The notes under the pieces: generated by a model
The model's input: the letters and a program-made list of their open reading frames with translations, nothing else
The model's database searches: none
Told to the model about the DNA's origin: nothing
Made by a program: the position numbers and the translations under genes
Part shown: in pieces, positions 41,634 through 51,849 of the stretch
Position numbering within the stretch: the stretch's first letter is position 1
Layout of the letters: each line of letters starts with the position of its first letter
Assembly (NCBI RefSeq): GCF_030247185.1
Contig: NC_080571.1
Span: 28,013,198 to 28,077,197, forward strand
From: Malaya genurostris
Lineage: Eukaryota > Arthropoda > Insecta > Diptera > Culicidae
Reading direction: 5' to 3'
Length of the DNA stretch: 64,000 bases

Positions 41634-41881
41634 TTTTTTTTTTTTTTTTTTTTTATTAACTATTTATTGGAATATGAGTTAAAATTAAATTATTAAGATT
41701 TAAATTGGGTGTTCAGCCACAAGTGGTGACTTTTCAGCCCTGTTATATATATATATATGATTTGGTTATTACCATGAAGACATCATTTGCTTCCGCAATT
41801 CTGAGATTTTTGTGTAGGGAAAATTCTAAACCTACTTGTATTGTGTAATGGGGAAAAGGAACTTATATACTAACTTACTAA

Positions 41882-44533
41882 CTAATACAGAGAGCGAATC
41901 GATTCAATTGAAGATTGCATCGATTTTTGTCGGAATTTGCTTATAATATTATGTGACATTACATCTAATGGTTCTATATTTGTGAGTCTGTGTAACTCAT
42001 TTGTACTAAACCAGGGAGGACGCTTCAGAATCATTTTCAGAATTTTATTCTGAATCCTTTGAAGCGTTTTCTTCCTGGTGGAACAACAGCTTGACCAAAT
42101 TGGTACCGCATAAAGCATGGCTGGTCTGAAAATTTGTTTATAAATTAACAATTTGTTTTTTAGACAGAGCTTAGAATTTCTGTTTATAAGAGGATATAAG
42201 CATTTAATATATTTATTACACTTTGCCTGGATTCCTTCAATGTGATCCTTGAAAGTGAGTTTTTTGTCATACGTTAAACCTAAGTATTTAGCTTGATCAG
42301 ACCATGTCAATTCCAAGCCATTCAATTTGAGAATGTGATTATTGTTTGGTTTTAGAAAAGAAGCTCTTGGCTTGTGAGGAAAGATAATTAATTGCGTTTT
42401 TGCTTCATTTGGTTTAATTTTCCATTTTGACAGATAATCACTGAAAATATTTAAACTTCTTTGTAGGCGACTGCAGATCACTCTTAGATTTCTACCTGTG
42501 GCTAACAGACTTGTGTCGTCACAGAATAGCGATTTCTGACAACCAACGGGTAGATTTGGAAGATCAGATGTGAAAATATTATACAAGATTGGAGCTACAC
42601 TCGAACCCTGCGGAACACCGGCTCGTACGGGTAGCAATTCAGATTTACAATTCTGATAGCTAACCTGAAGAGTACGATCAGTTAAATAATTTTGAATCAT
42701 TTTGATCAAATAAATAGGAAACTGGAAATCAGACATTTTTGCTATTAAACCTTTGTGCCAAACACTGTCGAATGCTTTTTCTATGTCTAGAAGAGCAACT
42801 CCAGTGGATAACCCAGAAGATTTATTTGATTTTATCATATTCGTTACTCTGACAAGTTGATGAGTAGTTGAATGTTCATGACGAAATCCAAACTGCTCTG
42901 GTGAAAAAATTGAATTCTCATTTATATGAGTCATCATTCTTAACAAGATAATTTTTTCAAAAAGTTTACTGATAGAAGAAAGTAAGCTAATTGGGCGATA
43001 ACTTGATGTTTCTGCTGGGTTTTTATCAGGTTTTAGGATAGGAATTACTTTAGCGTTTTTCCATCTTTTTGGGAAGTAAGCTAATGAAAAACACTTGTTG
43101 AAAATTTTAACCAGGAGTCTCAAGGCAACATCGGGAAGATTTTTAATAAGAATATTAAAAATTCCATCATTACCAGGAGCCTTCATGTTTTTAAGTTTTC
43201 TAATAATTGATTTAATTTCATCAAAATTCGTCTCAATAATGTCATCGTGTGATAACACTTGAGTTGAAATATGATCATATTTCAGTGAGACTTCATTTTC
43301 AATAGGACTCACAACGTTCAAATTAAAATTGTGGACACTCTCGAACTGCTGAGCAAGTTTTTGAGCTTTTTCGCCATTTGTAAGAAGTATTTGATTTCCT
43401 TCCTTGAGAGCAGGAATTGGTTTCTGAGGTTTCTTAAGAACCTTAGAAAGTTTCCAGAAAGGTTTAGAATATGGTTTAATTTGTTCAACTTCTTTAGCGA
43501 AATTTTCATTTCGCAAAAGAGTAAATCTATGTTTAATTTCTTTTTGTAAATCCTTAACTATGTTTTTCATAGCAGGATCACGAGAACGTTGATATTGTCG
43601 TCGACGAACATTCTTCAACCGAATGAGCAGTTGAAGATTGTCATCGATGATAGGAGAATTTAATTTAGTTTGAGCTTTGGGAACTGAAAGATTTCTAGCT
43701 TCGATAATATAATGATTCAAATTATCAATTGCTGTGTCGATATCCGCAGAATTTTCTAAAATAGTTTCATGATCCACATGATTTTCAATGTGAGATCTGT
43801 AATCCAACCAATTAGCTCTATGATAGTTGAAAATAGAACTAATTGGATTAATTATAGCTTCGTTGGAAAGTCTGAATGTTACAGGAAGATGATCTGAGTC
43901 AAAGTCAGCATGAGTAATCGGTTCACTACAAATGTGACTTTGATCTGTTAGAACCAGATCAATTGTAGACGGGTTTTTCACGGAAGAGAAACAAGTAGGA
44001 TTACTGGGATGAAGAACTGTAAAGTAACCAGCTGAGAGTTGATTATGAAGTATTTTACCATTACTGTTATTTTGCCTACAATTCCACTGGACATGCTTAG
44101 CATTTAAGTCCCCTATTACGAAAAATTTCGATCGATATCTTGTAAGTTTTTGCAAATCGCCTTTAAAGAAATTTAATTGTTCGCCGGTGCATTGGAATGG
44201 CAAATATGCTCCAGCGATGAAATAAATTCCATGAATGGTTTCAACTTCGATTCCCAAGCTTTCAATAACTTTAGTATTGAAAGAAGGTAAAATTCGATGT
44301 TTAATTTGCCGTTGGACAAAAATGGCAACTCCACCACCAATTCCAGTAAACCTGTCAAATCGATGAACCACATAATGTGGATTACTTTTCAATTTTACAT
44401 TTGGTTTAAGAAAAGTTTCTGTCACAATGGCAATATGAATTTTGTGAACTTTGAGAAAATTATAAAATTCATCTTCACTCGATTTCAAAGATCGAGCATT
44501 CCAATTTAAAATATTCAAATAATTATTTAACAT
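41882..44533 (-). CDS. Jockey-like ORF2, right copy (883 aa)
   Basis: Same architecture as the left copy: APE endonuclease (LNWNARSL, VIGDLNAKH, SDHLPV) then reverse transcriptase with FCDDTSLLATG. It is open throughout from the ATG at 44533. It carries KAPGNDGI, the usual form of that reverse-transcriptase motif, where the left copy has KASGNDGI. Other changes include MMTH for LMSH and PNEAK for PNAAK. Its own ORF1 is interrupted, so it could only move with help from another copy (inference). Confidence 0.93.
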   Translation of the reverse strand: MLNNYLNILNWNARSLKSSEDEFYNFLKVHKIHIAIVTETFLKPNVKLKSNPHYVVHRFDRFTGIGGGVAIFVQRQIKHRILPSFNTKVIESLGIEVETIHGIYFIAGAYLPFQCTGEQLNFFKGDLQKLTRYRSKFFVIGDLNAKHVQWNCRQNNSNGKILHNQLSAGYFTVLHPSNPTCFSSVKNPSTIDLVLTDQSHICSEPITHADFDSDHLPVTFRLSNEAIINPISSIFNYHRANWLDYRSHIENHVDHETILENSADIDTAIDNLNHYIIEARNLSVPKAQTKLNSPIIDDNLQLLIRLKNVRRRQYQRSRDPAMKNIVKDLQKEIKHRFTLLRNENFAKEVEQIKPYSKPFWKLSKVLKKPQKPIPALKEGNQILLTNGEKAQKLAQQFESVHNFNLNVVSPIENEVSLKYDHISTQVLSHDDIIETNFDEIKSIIRKLKNMKAPGNDGIFNILIKNLPDVALRLLVKIFNKCFSLAYFPKRWKNAKVIPILKPDKNPAETSSYRPISLLSSISKLFEKIILLRMMTHINENSIFSPEQFGFRHEHSTTHQLVRVTNMIKSNKSSGLSTGVALLDIEKAFDSVWHKGLIAKMSDFQFPIYLIKMIQNYLTDRTLQVSYQNCKSELLPVRAGVPQGSSVAPILYNIFTSDLPNLPVGCQKSLFCDDTSLLATGRNLRVICSRLQRSLNIFSDYLSKWKIKPNEAKTQLIIFPHKPRASFLKPNNNHILKLNGLELTWSDQAKYLGLTYDKKLTFKDHIEGIQAKCNKYIKCLYPLINRNSKLCLKNKLLIYKQIFRPAMLYAVPIWSSCCSTRKKTLQRIQNKILKMILKRPPWFSTNELHRLTNIEPLDVMSHNIISKFRQKSMQSSIESIRSLY

Positions 44534-46052
44534 CACTGTTAAATTTTAAATTCATTATAATATTATTTGCAAATTTCCATCCGATTTGAAATGCTTCAAA
44601 AAGTGATGAAGTCGAATTCATTTGGATGATCATTTGAAAAAGTTGATCTTGTAGGTAGATCATTTTATTTTCAGTTATATCGCCTAAATCGACTTCATTT
44701 AAAGAAGCGAATGGCATTGAAGGAATATTTGTAGGTAGACTGCCATTAGAAGAAGATGATTTGGTCGGTCTACCTATTAATAAATTGTTTTCGTTAGAAG
44801 AAGAACTGCAAGGCGGTCCTGTGTTTTGATTATTTACATTAGAAGAAATAGGAGATAGATTTCTACCTAATATACATAACATTAGAAGAAATAGGAGATA
44901 GATTTCTACCTAATAAGCATAACTGACATTAGAAGAAGATGATGACGAGGTCGATCTACCTGTCAATAAATTGTTTTCGTTAGAAGACGAATTGGCAGGT
45001 GCCTTAGAAGAATTTTCAGGTATGTTCTGTAAATTTAAGGTCGTTGATTTGACTTGTTGTCTAAGCGAACGAGCGTTTAAAATTTTTTCCCTGACAGGAC
45101 ATTTCAAATAATTGGATTTATGATTTCCATTGCAATTTGAACATGAAAATTTATCAGTGGTTTCATTCATTGGACAAGCGTCTTTCGAATGCGATTTACC
45201 ACAATTCAAACACCGTATATCCATATGACAATTTTTGGTTCCATGACCGAAGCCTTGGCAACGACGACATTGCGTTAAGTTTGCAATACGATTATGCCGT
45301 TTATAATGTTCCCAATGAATTTTAATGTGGGAAATGAAACGTACTTTTTCTAAAGTTTTCAAATTGTTTACATCACTTCGATTGAAGTGTATTAGGTAAA
45401 GTTCATGGGAAATTCCAGAGCGTGGTTTAGAAGTACCATTCGCTCTTTTTTTCATAAGTATTACTTGGGAAGGGGCAAAACCAAGCAATTCTTTTAGTTC
45501 ATTTTTAATTTCATCAATACTTTGATCATTTGATAATCCTTTCAAGACAGCCTTGAAAGGTCTGTCTGATTTTATATCATATGAATAAAATTTATGAAGT
45601 TTTTCGGACAAATATCGAATAAGACTTTCGTAATCTTCCAATCCATCCACCAAGACTCGACATTCTCCTCTTCGTCCGATTTGAAATGAGACTTTTACTT
45701 CCGGGAGAAAAGTAGAAAGCTCAGTACGGAATGCTTTGAAGTCGGAAATCATCACCGTCACTGGTGGCATAGATTGATGTTTCTTCCCAGAACGACAAGC
45801 GTCCATTTTGGGAATTTTTGAAGAATTTTCTTCTATGTCGCTACAATCGGATTCAGGAAGAATCTCGTAAATATTGTTAGACGGCATAGGATCAACGGAA
45901 GGGAAATCCGTCCGTTGTCTTTTATTTTTACATTCAGATTCTATAAGATCATAAATGTTATTAGAAAAATGTTGAATAACGGATTGTGATTTATTCCGTA
46001 TTGAATTATTTTTAGCCTTAGGCTTGTTGCCTTTCCGGTTGGACGCAGGCAT
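44523..46052 (-). pseudogene. Jockey-like ORF1, right copy, broken by a short tandem duplication
   Basis: The first 380 codons (46052-44910) match the left copy, including all three zinc knuckles. Then a direct duplication of about 40 bp around TTAGGTAGAAATCTATCTCC (two copies between about 44862 and 44915) creates a TAG after NVSYAY and shifts the frame. The remaining C-terminal part is still open in another frame (44882-44523). The truncated protein would keep the nucleic-acid-binding domains but lose the Ser/Asn-rich tail. Confidence 0.9.
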
Positions 46053-46348
46053 TTTTGAAATTAATGAAATTTTAAATTAAATTAACTAGGCTAAATTAGT
46101 CTTCGATTAGACTCCTAGCTAGCCTTAAAAAAGGCTGATTAATTTCTTAGTCACTCTAATATCACTCTTTGTATCACTTAGTCACTCTAATATCACTCTT
46201 TGTATCACTTAGTCACTTAGTTAGTGATTCAGGTAGCCTTGAAAAAGACTGAAGCCTTGAATCAATGAAACTCTAGGTAGCCAGAAAAAAAATTCCAGGA
46301 GCCAAGAGCTATACGCGTGCGGTGCGAACGACTGTTCAACACCGACTG

Positions 46349-46361
46349 ATTGTGAAATAAC
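46349..46361 (-). repeat. Target-site duplication Y, outer copy (inverted)
   Basis: ATTGTGAAATAAC, the reverse complement of 41566-41578. Confidence 0.88.
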
Positions 46362-46922
46362 AGTTACATTCTCACAGTTACGTTCACCTTGCGTATATTT
46401 GGGGGTTAAAAATAATCTTTTTTCCCCTTCAAATTATCAAAAGTAACATTTTATCTAAAACAAAACAAACTATTCATAAACCATGCGTAACTCTCGCTGA
46501 ATTTCAGTTGTTGAAGATCCCTTTGCGGTAAAAAAATTCTATCACAGTGCGAACTTTAATCATCGCGGACAACATTTACTGCACGCACAGATAAGCAAAT
46601 GACTACTAGAACAAAACAATACCTGAAATATCAAATAGATATAAACTCAACCATGTTATAACTTTAGAAAAATGAGAGAACATTCCTTGCTTTCCGAAAA
46701 TGCTTCGGATGCTTGAAAATATGATTATGTTTTTTCTATACCATTCCCTGATTATAATTTTCTCGCAAGCAATCAGTGCTGTAGTTGTTCAAATTTCATT
46801 GGTTAGTCGCTGACATTGTTGATGGGGCGCCTTGATTCCCATGGTACAGGGGCGCATTGCAATTAACTGAAGTTAGATTTCTATAACGGGGTTTGTTGTT
46901 TCTTCATCTTGGTATTTTTGTA
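46362..46922. other. No recognised gene
   Basis: AT-rich DNA. Near 46785-46815 a GTGCTGTAGTTG...GGTTAGTCGCTGAC stretch resembles, in reverse orientation, the sequence near 51805-51850. Confidence 0.45.
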
Positions 46923-47863
46923 CAGGGTCCGGCACTCGAAGTGTAACCAATTAAAAAGGCCATAAATTCATTTTGGAAAATTACTTTTACTTAATTCAAA
47001 GTACAAAATGTGTACAAATAATACAAAATTCAGAATCAATTCACTTTTGCTCGATATGACCACCTTTTGCCTTGACTTGATGACTTGAGAGAGCGAAGGA
47101 GTTGCTTCGTTTGGCCGAAAGCGGTCAATTTCCGAACATTGAATTTTCTGACGAGAAAATTTTTCCAATTGAGCAATTCGTAAACTCTCAAAACGATAGG
47201 GTTTACTTGACCGACCGTTCATACGAGAATTTGAGTAATCGATTGGCCACCAGGAGGCAGCACCCGCAACAGATAATGGTTTGGGCCGCTGTAACCGCAG
47301 ATGGGCGCTCTCCAGTCGTTTTCATCGAGCCTGGCGTCAAGGTGAATGCGACATATTATCGGGAAAGTATTCTGGAGGTTGCTTTGAAGCCGTGGGCAGA
47401 CAAACATTTCGGTGGCAGACCATGGACGTTTCAGCAGGACTCGGCACCGTCTCACAAAGCTCGAGTGAACCAAGAATGGCTGAAAAACAACGTTCCGAAC
47501 TTCATCACGTCCACACAATGGCTCTCGAATTCACCAGATGCGAATCCAATGGATTATTCTCTTTGGGCCATTTTGGAGAGCAAAGTCCGAACTAAAAGAT
47601 ACACCAGTCTCGAGGCGCTGAAAAAAGTTATTGTCCACGAGTGGGCCAAAATACCTGCAAGTCACATTCGGCCAAACGAAGCAACTTCTTCGCTCTCTCA
47701 GGGCATCAAGTCAAGGCAAAAGGTCGTCATATCGAGCGAAAGTGAATTGATTCTGAATTTTGTATTATTTTTACACATTTTGTACTTTGAATTAAGTAAA
47801 AGTAATTTTCCAAACTGAATTTATAGCCTTTTTAATTGGTTACACTTCGAGTGCCGGACCCTG
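46923..47863 (+). mobile_element. DD37D-type transposon derivative with ~197-bp foldback arms
   Basis: The element is 941 bp, starting CAGGGTCCGGCACTCGAAG and ending with the reverse complement, between TA dinucleotides (46921-46922 and 47864-47865). The inverted arms extend far beyond a normal tip: 46923-47119 and 47667-47863 match with few differences. Each arm contains the transposase C-terminus coding strand (a KAKGGHIEQK-type end) plus a piece of mid-gene coding sequence (LLRLAES). The true 5' end and N-terminal third of the gene are missing. See the finding for the interpretation. Confidence 0.87.
47100..47700 (+). pseudogene. DD37D transposase, N-terminally deleted and C-terminally rearranged
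   Basis: It begins at ELLRLAESGQFPN (equivalent to about residue 130 of the intact relative at 21862-22896). It continues through FSDEKIFPIEQF (first Asp), VMVWAAVTADGR-like IMVWAAVTADGRSPVVFIEP, TFQQDSAPSHKARV (second Asp) and PDANPMDYSLW (third Asp, 37 residues later), then KIPASHIR. After that the reading continues into the inverted arm and is meaningless (PNEATSSLSQ). Both DNA-binding helix-turn-helix domains are absent, so no active transposase can be made. Confidence 0.88.
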
Positions 47864-47865
47864 TA

Positions 47866-50845
47866 CATATACAACGGTTATATATATATTATATATGTAT
47901 TGAAAGCATCTTGCGGGGAAAGTTGCGAAATTTCTATTGAATATTTCAATATAGACACAGTTCGAAAAAATCTTGTGATTTCACATCTCATAAGATGAAC
48001 ATAAATGGAGCGTCGTATTTCACACGAATTTATATTCAAGAACAAGGAAATTGTGTGATTTGAAAATTACATGGATTGAAATCACATTGGGATAAAAAAC
48101 AAAAAAATATCGATAGAAACAGCGCGACTTGAACCGAGAAACATTAGATTACAAGCACACCATTTCATGAATACATTCTTTATGGCGGTTTGAAAACTTT
48201 GACTTCGAACTATAACTGTGGAACCGGAAGTCGGATCCCTTTAATCCCTTGTTTGTGGTGATTTGTTTTCAGTAATATCAGGGCAGATCAATAACTGATT
48301 CTGCGTTTCAATTTTGTTTTCGTTATTTGGTAGTAACATCAAACTGAGAATAAGTTTTGTTATAAACTCGGGCAATTCCATACCTCTTTCCGATTTCAGT
48401 ACGCTATTCGATGTCATAGGAATACTAAGCAAATTGGGTAATCGATAAACACGAATATCACATTTTCAAAAGAAAATGCTTATTTTAGCGCTTAGTGGAT
48501 AGCTTTTGAAGAAAATCAATTCAATTTATTTCCACAATATTAAAAATTTCCTAACTATTTCCCACTAATGTCACGAAATAGTAACTAGACACTAGTAGTG
48601 GGAGGAAAGTGCGGTGCTATCTCTGTTGTACTAGTACAGGTGAATCATTTTACATCTTAGAGATAACTCATTTTGCTAAATTACATATAAATAAATAGTA
48701 ACTTGGAATGTTAATATATTTACATATGTTCTTAAACTTTCAGTTACGTTTAGTTTCCATGTAAGTTCATAATTTTCTAAACATATTCAGCTTTTTTTGT
48801 CTTGGAAGGAAAATCTTATCTAATTTTACTTACTGAAACTCTTTTTGAATTTTCTGATAGTTGGGTTAAAGTAGTAAGTGATTGTTTTTTTCAACAGTTT
48901 TTCTTTTTATCAAAAACTGTTTGAATTGATGGCTCCGAATATCCACTGAGCATTCCAATATCGAGAATGTATTTTTTCTCGTTTCTTACCGCATTTTCTC
49001 CATGGGCTAGTTTAAGCATTCAATGAATCAACTGGTGAAAAGCTAACATTTTAAGCTGATGAGAATGATTAGAAGTATAACGTATAATACTTTCTGTATT
49101 GGTTAGCTTTCTATATATTAAAAAGGATAGGTTTTCCGTCTTCCTTGTGATGAGAATGTCTGAGAAGTCTGTTATTTGCTTCCTTACGAGTGAGTTTAAT
49201 GTTTTTGTGCATGTTATCGAAAGGTGAACTACCTCATTATGTATTGAGTCGGTATTCAATCAAATGATAAAATCTCATAAAGTCTGATCTAAGATGCATA
49301 GAAGAAAGAAGAAAATACTAATGAAATCGCCATCAGCTCAATTCATGTGGTAATTAATTCCACTATACCGACCTTCACTAAACAAGGCCGAGTTTGAAGA
49401 AAAGATGCCAGTATTCATAAAAATTTACCTCTTTCAAAATTAGTGAACTTCATCATTTCTTGCTCAAAAATCCATTACTGTAGAATTTTTCAATAGAGTC
49501 AACTTAAAACTTTTAAAAGTTAATGATGAAGATTACAGACAGTTACAAATGCTAGTATATTTTATGTTTGAATATAATAAATGTTATAAAAATTGTTGTT
49601 AAGGCAGCACTGCTCAAAGCTGAAAGCTTTATAGGGTCCACTAGGAGATTGATAGTACCTATTAGCTCTCTCCGGACAGTACCAGCCTAGATGCCGTGTG
49701 GAATCCGGCGGAAAAAAATGAACCAAGAATAGATCCACTGGGTTCCTGCTTCCATGTCGTAGAAGGCGACAATTGCAGGAGTTTCTTTCTCCTTTCAGTT
49801 ATCAGATATTTTCAATGTTTCACTTCTGATTATCCTATTTTACTAAATTATCTCTTCATTCAAACTGTCAATTTCCGTCTAACTTCGAAAAAGTTTTATT
49901 AGGAATGTTTTCTTCTTCCATGTTATTGATTGTCTGTCAGGATTATAAATTGAATGATAAAAAAATAAATAATCTTAAACTATTGCGCAAATCCGTTGAT
50001 ATTACAAAGTTAATAACAGAGATAACATGTATCGATATATTAAACACGTAGTAAAAAAACACTTGATATTAATATTTCATACAATAAATTAATATTTTTC
50101 TCGCTAGCCGGCTGCCCAGATCAACCAATATAACCATTTAATAATTTTATTAAGTAATTAAAATAATAAAGCGGAAATAATAAAGAATAATAAATAATGA
50201 TTTTATAACAACTGTTTAGAATATGTCAATGCAATGAATCAACTATTTTGTCTAAATCCTATTCACTCGTTTATTTTGTATAACGTAATTTCATTTATAA
50301 AAAATAGGTAAGTTTTTATTCGTTACGCGATAGTATTGCAAATTTTTCTTTAGTTTCCTCGAAAAAAAGCTGTGAATCAAGACTTCCCGGGACTTCAATA
50401 TCGGATATTGTTGAAACGTTCACTCGGGAAGTCAGTGAGTTTAGTGGTGCATCCGAGCATCTTGAAACCGTAACATACTGAGTCGCGCGCGAAACCAATA
50501 CTGAAATTTTTACTAGCAAATATTCTTCTCCCGTGACACTTGTGGAGTGCGCAGTAGTATATACGGCCTCCAGTAACAACAAGTGTTGGACTAGCATCCC
50601 TTCCTATTCCTTAGACGATCTACGTTCGGGCCTGGCCGGCGCCGGTACTGATCAATGAATTCTGGGATTACCAGAAGATGTACATTGAAGGATGATTTAC
50701 CAGTCCCAGGTCGAATCATCTAGGAACTCCCTGTACAATTTCAGCTAATCCCGATCAGTAACGGAGTAGCAACCAGGGGTGGTCGCTCAAGCTCAAGCTC
50801 AAGCTCACTGCTCAAAGCTGAAAGCTTTACAGCATTAAGTAAAAA
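47866..50845. other. No recognised gene
   Basis: AT-rich DNA with short open frames lacking motifs. A GCACTGCTCAAAGCTGAAAG stretch near 49605 recurs near 50800, just before the tandem repeat. The two may be ends or fragments of one repeat. No RNA gene seen. Confidence 0.45.
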
Positions 50846-50849
50846 AAAA

Positions 50850-51745
50850 TTCGTTTTGCACCCTGATATCAATCCTCCGTACTTATGTTTTTCATTTAGC
50901 TTGAAAATAAATAATGATTTGCTCCCTCAGTAGAATTACATAAGATTTTTAAAAATACTTCCACAATGCGCCCTGGAATTAAGTTTAAGAGCGCCCTTGA
51001 ATCGATGAATTGATGTATTTAAAAATACTTCCACCATGCACACTAGAATGATTGATATGAGAGCCCTTTTCAATTCTCTTACCGTTATTCTGCGCCCTGG
51101 AATCATTCCTAATGCGACCTCTTCAAATTTTACCTACAAAATGTTTTTTATTTAGCATGAAAATAAATAATGATTTGCGCCCTCACTAGGATTATTTATT
51201 GTATTTAAAAAAATGTCAACCTGCGCGCTAGGAGCAATTATATGGGCGTTCTTATCATTTCTCCTATCCTATTCTGCGCCCTGGAATCAATCCTAAGGCT
51301 CCCTTTCAAATTAACCTTACAATATGTTGTTTATTTTGCTAGAAAAGAAATAATGATTCACACCCTCCGTAGAATTATTTTATGTATTTTAAACTACTTT
51401 CACCCTGCGCCCTGAAATAAATTATAGGGGCGTCCTTCTCACTTCTTCTATCGTGATTCTGCGCTCTGGAATGAATCCTTATTTAGCTTAAAAATAAATA
51501 CTGATTTGCGCCCTCAGTTAGATCATTTAATGTATTAAATACTTTTACTCTGCGCCCTGGAATAAATTATATGGGCGCCCTTTTCATTTCGCCTATCTTG
51601 ATTCTGCGCCCTGGAATCAATCTAAGGCGATCTTGGAAATTATCATTGCAAGATGTTATTTATTTAGCTAATAAGTAAATAACGATTCGATATCTCAATA
51701 GGTATTATTGCTTTTGCACCCTTCGTGGTTACTTGAATGAGTCAT
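50850..51745. repeat. Tandem repeat, unit about 180 bp, about five degenerate copies
   Basis: Each unit contains TTCTGCGCCCTGGAATCAAT (near 51091, 51272, 51455 and 51600) and AATAATGATTTGCGCCCTCA or variants (near 50907, 51165, 51350, 51498 and 51672). Spacing is about 145-185 bp, so the units have suffered deletions. A shorter GCGCCCTGGAATAAATTAT motif alternates within the unit. Confidence 0.82.
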
Positions 51746-51849
51746 TATCAAAATTTCCAACAACAAATTTTCTGGATTCCTGAGAAGTTGAAGTTTTATG
51801 AGCTGGTTAGTCACTGACTAACTGTGACTAACCGCAACTACAGCACTGC

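Larger units (their letters stand above)
41634..46348 (-). mobile_element. Jockey-like non-LTR retrotransposon, right copy (inverted)
   Basis: About 4.7 kb on the minus strand, with its T run at 41634-41654 and its 5' end (CAACACCGACTG on the plus strand) at 46348. It is highly similar to the left copy. ORF2 differs at about 14 of 884 residues, so it is a distinct copy and not a duplicated read. ORF1 is broken. The 5' leader has the same doubled 31-bp unit. Its flanks are X on the 3' side and Y on the 5' side, the mirror of the left copy. Confidence 0.93.

Noticed and set aside
41634..41654. T run as a transcription terminator
   Set aside because: It is the poly(A) tail of the inverted retrotransposon.
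36888..46348. The two Jockey-like copies as an assembly duplication of one element
   Set aside because: ORF2 differs at about 14 residues, ORF1 has a duplication in only one copy, and the tails differ. They are separate copies. A misjoin at the spacer cannot be fully excluded and is mentioned in the finding.
50850..51745. CRISPR-like array
   Set aside because: The units are long, degenerate and unevenly spaced, and the sequence is eukaryotic. It is a tandem repeat.
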